The notes below the pieces were generated by a model. It ran no database searches and was not told the origin of the DNA. It saw only the letters and a program-made list of their open reading frames with translations. Position numbers and translations under genes: made by a program. A stretch of DNA of 64,000 bases from Eriocheir sinensis (taxonomy: Eukaryota > Arthropoda > Malacostraca > Decapoda > Varunidae): positions 716,059 to 780,058 of the forward strand of contig NW_026111183.1 of the NCBI RefSeq assembly GCF_024679095.1, written 5' to 3'. Below are positions 58,634-64,000 of the stretch, in pieces (positions within the stretch are counted from its first letter, which is position 1; every line of letters begins with the position of its first letter).

Positions 58634-58682
58634 GAGGAAGAGGAAGGAAGATTATAGATTTTTCCTTTTCAGATGTGGAGGT

Positions 58683-58778
<96 letters not shown>

Positions 58779-58808
58779 AATGAGAAAATACAGGTTAATT
58801 TTATATAA

Positions 58809-58857
<49 letters not shown>
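58599..58857. repeat. (GT)n, (CT)n and (ATT)n microsatellites
   Basis: GT 58599-58632, CT 58686-58777 and ATT 58811-58857 lie in quick succession. No gene seen. Confidence 0.95.
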
Positions 58858-58859
<2 letters not shown>

Positions 58860-59240
58860 GGATCGTGCAACTGATGGAAGCTGGGACAGGAAGTTGCTGA
58901 TATTTGGTAAGTTACTATTGTCTCTTTCAACCATGATTTCTACCAGTCTACCACAATCTACCAGGGTCTAACCACTACACAATATTCGCCTAACATCCCT
59001 CTGCCAGTTTTGTCCACAATTCAACCATCAGTCATCACAAGCTCAACCCAAAAACTCAACTTGTTCAAAACTTTTTCAACTCTGTAACCCCAAAATTTCA
59101 ACCCAAGACCTGACATTCAACCACGATTTCTACCATTCCACCACAATCTACCGGGACCTAACCACCATAAATCTGTTCAGGGCTATGGCTGACTGGCTGG
59201 TGCTGTCTGGTCACTCAGCTCAGCAAGGGACTGGAAGCTG

Positions 59241-59244
<4 letters not shown>
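58858..59244. other. Short imperfect direct repeat region
   Basis: Two similar blocks, TTCAACCATGATTTCTACCA at 58927 and TTCAACCACGATTTCTACCA at 59118, each followed by CACAATCTACCRGG. Nothing else recognised. Confidence 0.55.

Positions 59245-59336
<92 letters not shown>
59245..59336. repeat. (CT)n microsatellite
   Basis: About 90 bp pure CT. Confidence 0.97.
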
Positions 59337-59337
<1 letters not shown>

Positions 59338-59806
59338 GAAAAAAGTAGCGTAAAAGTGTATAGAGTCCATTGAAAAGAAGAGAGAGTGTGTGTGTTCCAT
59401 CTCATCCTCTCTCCCTCTCTCTCTATTCCCCCAACATCCAGGCGGCATCTTGGGAGGGGAGGAGAAGGGAAGGGAAGGGAAGAATACAATAGCTCACTGG
59501 TGGACAGAGGAAAGAGACAAGGAAGAAGAAGGAGAGTAGGTTTAGATATATCCATTGTAATATATATTTCCAAACTTTATTAGTCTTCTCTTTATAAAAA
59601 TACAGGGAGAGAGAGTTAGTTCCATCTCTCTCTCATCTCTGCCCTTCAATTAATCTCCCTCCATCTTCTCCCCAACAGGACTCGTCTCGTCTGGTCTCCC
59701 CCAGCATCCAGGCAGCATCTTGAAGGCCTGACTGGTTCCTTCGGCTCAGTGGTCTCGTCTCTGTCTCCCTCCCTGCAAGAGTCTGGCAGAGTTTAGTGCC
59801 AAGAAT
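59337..59806. other. CT/GA-rich stretch, nothing assigned
   Basis: Contains a pair of similar CATCCAGGCRGCATCTTG motifs (59438 and 59706). No ORF worth reporting. Confidence 0.4.
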
Positions 59807-60140
<334 letters not shown>

Positions 60141-60214
60141 CTGCAAGAAGTGTCAGTTTGCTCAATAAATATACAAGCAATTTCTGGTGTTTTTTTCGTC
60201 CATTCTGCAAAGTT

Positions 60215-60750
60215 TACAAAGACACAGACCTTGATAAAAGTGGAGATTAGAAAGAAACGAAAATGAGGAGGAAGAGGAAAGATTAAGCTATTTTTTGGCA
60301 TAGGAGGTAAGGAGGAAGAGAGGAAGGAAAAGGGAGAGAAATGGAGTTGAACTTGGAGGAGGAAATGAACGAAACCACTAAAATTACGCTGGAGAAATAC
60401 ACAGACCTTTTATAAAAGTGGAGATAGGAGAGGAATGAAAAGGAGGAGGAGGAAAAGGAAAGAGTAAGCTATTTTTTGGTGTAGGAGAAAAGGAGGAAGA
60501 GGTGGAAAATGGACTTGAACTTGGAGGAGGAAATGAATGAAACCACGAAAATTATGCCAGAAATACACAGACCTTGATAAAAAAAAAATGGAGATAACGG
60601 AAATGAAAAGGATGAGGAGGAAAAGGAAGATGGGAGGAGGAAGAGGAAAGATTAAGCTATTTTTTAGCATAGGAGGAAAGGAGGAAGAGGTGGAGGAAAG
60701 AGGAGAAAAATGGACTTGAACTTGGAGGAGGAAATTAACAAAACCACCAA
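60215..60750. repeat. About 170-bp purine-rich tandem repeat, three units
   Basis: Units begin ACACAGACCTTGATAAAA-like at about 60222, 60400 and 60565. Each has GATTAAGCTATTTTTTGGC and ACTTGGAGGAGGAAATGAAC. The last unit abuts the CR1-A 3' end. The G/A strand is strongly purine-biased. Confidence 0.85.
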
Positions 60751-60841
60751 AACTAAACATAAGAACATAAGAACGCAGGAGTCTGCAAGAGGCCGGTAGG
60801 CCTGTACGAGGCAGCTCCTTTGACCCTAAGCTCCCGTGTAT

Positions 60842-62971
60842 CTAACCCCACCTAATATCGCTGTCCATGAATTTATCTAGTCTATTTTTGAATGTGACAA
60901 TTGTATTGGCACTCACCACATGACTGCTAAGACTATTCCACTCATCCACCACCCTGTTAGTAAACCAATTTTTGCCTATGTCCCTGTTGAATCTGAATTT
61001 ATCCAGTTTAAACCCGTTACTTCGTGTCCTACCCGGTTCTTTTACCAACAAAACCTTATGAATGTCTCCCTTATTAAAGCCCTTCATCCATTTATAAACC
61101 TCGATCATGTCTCCACGCACCCTTCGCCTTTCTAGAGAATGCAAGTTTAACTGTTTGAGTCTTTCCTCGTATGGCAAGTTTCTCAACCCCTGAATCACCT
61201 TAGTCATCCTCCTCTGCACCGATTCTAACATTTTGATATCCATTCTATAGTAGGGTGACCAGAACTGAACCGCATAGTCAAGATGAGGTCTAACTAATGC
61301 TAAATATAGTTTGAGGAAGACTTCGGGGCTTCTGTTGCTTACGCTCCTTGAAATAAATCCCAGTACCCTATTAGCTCGATTTCTAGTTTGAATGCATTGT
61401 GCCCTTGGACGGAGATCAGAGCTCACTAAGACCCCTAAATCCTTCTCGCACCCAGACCTACTTATGAGAGTGTCATTTAAGCAATAGTTATGTGAGGGGT
61501 TGTTCCTACCTACACTCAGAATACTGCACTTCCCTACATTGAACTCCATCTGCCATTTATCCGCCCAGTCATACAATCTGTTGAGTTCACCTTGGAGAAT
61601 ACTAGCGTCCTGATCCGACTCAACTACTCTACCGATCTTGGTATCATCTGCAAATTTACTAACATCACTACTAATTCCTGTGTCTAAGTCATTGATATAA
61701 ATAATAAACAAAAGTGGACCTAATACCGAACCTTGTGGGACCCCACTCGTAACACATCCCCAGTCAGATCTTTTACCATTGATTTGCACTCTTTGCTTCC
61801 TATTGCTAAGCCACGCCTTGACCCAGTTCAAAACTTTACCCTCTACTCCGTGAGCCTGTAATTTAAGCAACAGTCGTTGGTGAGGAACTTTGTCAAACAC
61901 TTTACTAAAATCAAGATAGATTACATCATAATTTTCATCTCTGTCAACCCCCTCAAATACTTTATTGTAGAAGGACAAGAGATTGGTGAGGCATGACCTA
62001 CCTTTTGTGAACCCATGCTGCGAGTCGTGAATTAAGCTATGTTTCTCTAAATGCTCCCGAATGTTCCTGGCTATTATGGACTCCAGCATCTTCCCTATAA
62101 CCGATGTTAAGCTAATTGGGCGATAGTTTGAAGCAACTGACCTGTCCCCCTTTTTAAAAATCGGCATCACATTAGCTACTTTCCATAGGCTCGGCACATA
62201 GCCAGTATTTAACGACATCTTAAAGATGTCGGTTAGTGGGTCACTGATTATATCACCTAACTCCTTTAATACCCTCGGAAATATCCCGTCAGGACGTGGC
62301 GACTTGTTCTTCTTAAGCTTATCTATCTCATCCTGAACTACTTGCCTGGTAATGATTACATCCCTCAATTTATCGCCATCTCCGCCCTCGTACACCTGAA
62401 CTCTTTCCGGTATAGTCGTTCGATCCTCCTGTGTGAATACTGAAAGGAAGTAGTCGTTCAACAATGTGCTCATATTTTCGTAATTTTCTACTAGCTCCCC
62501 TGTGTTTGTTTTCAGCGGTCCAATTTTCTCCCGTGTTTTTGTTCTATACATCTGAAAGAAGCCCTTAGGATTACTTTTCGCCTCATTTACTACTTTGATC
62601 TCATAGTTCTTTTTTGCTATCCTGGTGTTTTTCTTAACTAATCTAGATAGTTCGACGTACCGGCCCCTGAGATGTGTTTCCCCATTCTTTATTTTCTGAT
62701 AAATTCCTCTTTTAACCCAATCTCGTGTTTTAGTCCACGAGTCATCCACTAGGATCATTGTTTTTCTTCTAAGTGTTCGCTGTTGTATATGCTGGTCTTG
62801 CCCCTCTACTATTACTCTAACTAAATTATTGTAAGACATTTCTACCCGGTTCTCCTGGCTCTCCAATCCGCAGTTCTGGCCCTCATGAATCCCTAAATTA
62901 TCCCAGTTTACCCCTTCAAGATGTCTTCGAAGCCCCTCGTAGTTTGTTCTTCTAAAATCTGGCACTAACAC
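60842..62971 (-). CDS. CR1-A reverse transcriptase region (709 codons, intact)
   Basis: Open over 709 codons. An endonuclease-RT linker with LVDDSWTKTRDWVKRGIYQK comes first, followed by the RT motifs NVMPIFKKGDRSVASNYRPI, QHGFTKGRSCLTNLLSFYNK, VIYLDFSKVFDKVPHQRLL, TSGVPQGSVLGPLLFIIYIN and KFADDTKIG with both catalytic Asp. Then come thumb and C-terminal domains to DSDIRWG. The initiation codon shown is GTG at the frame break and is not a real start; in the parent element this is continuous with the endonuclease. Function: target-primed reverse transcription of element RNA. Confidence 0.93.
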   Translation of the reverse strand: MLVPDFRRTNYEGLRRHLEGVNWDNLGIHEGQNCGLESQENRVEMSYNNLVRVIVEGQDQHIQQRTLRRKTMILVDDSWTKTRDWVKRGIYQKIKNGETHLRGRYVELSRLVKKNTRIAKKNYEIKVVNEAKSNPKGFFQMYRTKTREKIGPLKTNTGELVENYENMSTLLNDYFLSVFTQEDRTTIPERVQVYEGGDGDKLRDVIITRQVVQDEIDKLKKNKSPRPDGIFPRVLKELGDIISDPLTDIFKMSLNTGYVPSLWKVANVMPIFKKGDRSVASNYRPISLTSVIGKMLESIIARNIREHLEKHSLIHDSQHGFTKGRSCLTNLLSFYNKVFEGVDRDENYDVIYLDFSKVFDKVPHQRLLLKLQAHGVEGKVLNWVKAWLSNRKQRVQINGKRSDWGCVTSGVPQGSVLGPLLFIIYINDLDTGISSDVSKFADDTKIGRVVESDQDASILQGELNRLYDWADKWQMEFNVGKCSILSVGRNNPSHNYCLNDTLISRSGCEKDLGVLVSSDLRPRAQCIQTRNRANRVLGFISRSVSNRSPEVFLKLYLALVRPHLDYAVQFWSPYYRMDIKMLESVQRRMTKVIQGLRNLPYEERLKQLNLHSLERRRVRGDMIEVYKWMKGFNKGDIHKVLLVKEPGRTRSNGFKLDKFRFNRDIGKNWFTNRVVDEWNSLSSHVVSANTIVTFKNRLDKFMDSDIRWG

Positions 62972-63700
62972 TGGGTTTGGATCGGGTTACCGCCCAGTCT
63001 AAGCTAAAACGAACCGTTCTGTGATCACTATTTCCTAACTCTCCGCCCACCTCCAACTCACGTAGCAAGTTCCCATTATTGGTTAGGACTAAGTCTAATA
63101 TGTTATCTCCTCTGGTAGGCTCAGTAACTACCTGCTTAAGGAAATTATCTTGTATAACTTCAAGAAAGTCCTCGGCTTCCAGGTCACCCACTAGATCTTC
63201 CCAGTCTATATTCCTATAATTAAAGTCCCCCATTACGCAGACATTTCTACTCATACTCGCCCTGCCAATCTCCTGTAGTAATATACTCGTGTCCTGCCTG
63301 TTAAGGTTGGGTGGCCTGTATATAACTCCTAGAGTTAGTTTTTCTTCCTTGTAAACGTCCACCCAAACTGATTCTGAATCCATGTTAGTTTTGACTGAGT
63401 TGTTAACTAAACATTTAAGTGAGTCTTTAACATATAGCGCAACTCCACCTCCCTTTCTGCCCCTTCTGTCTTTGTGAAACATCTGATAACCCGTTATTTC
63501 AAATTCTGATCTAAAATTTCTATTAGCAGTGTCCATCCATGTCTCAGTGATCGCTATTATGTCAAAATTTTCTGAACAAGCTTCAGCCCTTAGTAAGTCT
63601 ATCTTGTTTCTGAGGCTCCTGCTGTTAGCATAGAAGATTATTAGCCCGTCCTCTGTTACTCCTCTAGAATTACTTCTCAGCTGCCTGGTTATATTATGAG
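62952..63700 (-). pseudogene. CR1-A APE-type endonuclease (frame broken at 62970)
   Basis: Reading from about 63700: LIIFYANSRSLRNKIDLL, DIIAITETWMDTANRN (catalytic Glu of the ETW motif), GGVALYVKDSL, LGVIYRPPN, VMGDFNYRNIDWEDL and ELGNSDHRTVRFSL. All APE motifs are present. The first in-frame ATG lies inside the ETW motif, so true translation must start upstream, in or after ORF1. A 1-nt shift around 62970-62990 separates it from RT. Confidence 0.9.
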
Positions 63701-63895
63701 CTAGATGTCCCCTCCCATTACTCCTCCCATTGCTCCCATTACTCCTCCCCCCCTCGCCAATACTAAAAAATCCCTCAGGGTACCAAGTGCTCGCTCAAGG
63801 GAGTCTGAGAGAGCCTCAACACCCTTGAACGTCAAGTGTATCCCGTCACGGGCGTAGAGGGCGTCGTTGCCAAAGAAGAGGTCCCAATTGCATAC
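63701..63895 (-). pseudogene. CR1-A ORF1 C terminus, esterase-like block
   Basis: CNWDLFFGNDALYARDGIHL then TFKGVEALSDSLERAL, with the DGIH (Asp-x-x-His) block V of SGNH esterases, ending in a GVMGAMGGVMGG tail and TAG at 63703-63701. The stop overlaps the ORF2 frame, and a G7 run lies 40 nt before it. The 5' part is missing. Confidence 0.82.
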
Positions 63896-64000
63896 CTGGG
63901 CACTTCCGCACCTCGGTCCGGACCTCCGCTCCTCCGCACCTGCGGACCGCCAAACGAGGTGCGGAAGCCCGGAAGTGCGGAACGTTTTCAAAAGTGCGGA
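63896..64000. repeat. GC-rich inverted repeat at the window end
   Basis: GCACTTCCGCACCTCG at 63899 is matched in reverse by CGAGGTGCGGAAG and CGGAAGTGCGGA downstream (63955-63982). The unit TGCGGA recurs to the end. It continues beyond the window. Confidence 0.7.

Larger units (their letters stand above)
60757..63895 (-). mobile_element. CR1-A LINE, near-complete copy
   Basis: Minus-strand order: ORF1 C terminus (63895-63701, esterase block), ORF2 endonuclease (63700-62952), RT (62971-60842), 3' UTR and two TTCTTATG tail units. Only one clear frame break occurs within ORF2. It is truncated in ORF1 at a GC-rich palindromic sequence. This is the best-preserved retrotransposon of the window and probably a recent insertion. 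Confidence 0.95.

Overview
This window looks like nuclear DNA of a decapod crustacean. The evidence is a spliced astacin-family metalloprotease gene, very dense dinucleotide microsatellites, tRNA-derived SINEs and several arthropod-type non-LTR retrotransposon families. The order is inferred from the style of the repeats; the species cannot be named from sequence alone. No bacterial, plasmid or CRISPR features are present.

The main cellular gene runs on the + strand from a TATA box at 5453 to a poly(A) signal at 42371. I rebuilt 16 coding exons, all with GT/AG boundaries and compatible phases, giving a protein of about 847 residues. Its order is signal peptide, propeptide with an FEGDM aspartate switch, astacin catalytic domain (HEIGHAIGFVHEQ and an SSDMHY Met-turn), EGF-like domain, CUB1, a Thr-rich mucin-like linker encoded by a coding minisatellite, CUB2 and CUB3. 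The 36-nt exon 2 occurs three times (10247, 13912, 21842), each with the same flanking intron and the same RTE retrotransposon piece. A second gene begins at 46703 (+ strand). Its exons at 46703-46825 and 52783 encode an HMG-box-like N terminus that resembles Maelstrom of the piRNA pathway; the rest is not visible.

Nearly everything else is repeats. CR1-A is a CR1/L2-like LINE, nearly complete at 60757-63895 minus, with further pieces at 113, 15340 and 39040. CR1-B is a second CR1-like LINE. Its copies at 1976-5256, 9735-10095, 32359-32613 and 48546-51668 are all bounded on both sides by (GA)n and all lie in the same orientation to it. Family C is an I/Jockey-type LINE, longest at 5945-9025. 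RTE-like fragments, a PHD+CCHC ORF1, two or more tRNA-derived SINE families (SINE-A tRNA-Val-like, SINE-B), at least six MITE or foldback families and one solo LTR complete the repeat set.

Layout: 0-5.3 kb nested LINEs just upstream of the protease promoter; 5.5-26 kb introns 1-2 with LINEs, the 34-bp minisatellite and the triplicated micro-exon; 26-42.4 kb the remaining exons; 42.4-46.4 kb LINE, hAT-like and foldback debris; 46.7-53 kb the HMG-box gene around a long CR1-B copy; 53.6-58.6 kb a satellite array made from an internal piece of a MITE, duplicated as a block; 58.6-60.7 kb microsatellites and a 170-bp tandem repeat; 60.7-64 kb CR1-A. A recurring theme is that mobile elements seed minisatellites: SINE-A tail, MITE-M interior and two different RT segments.
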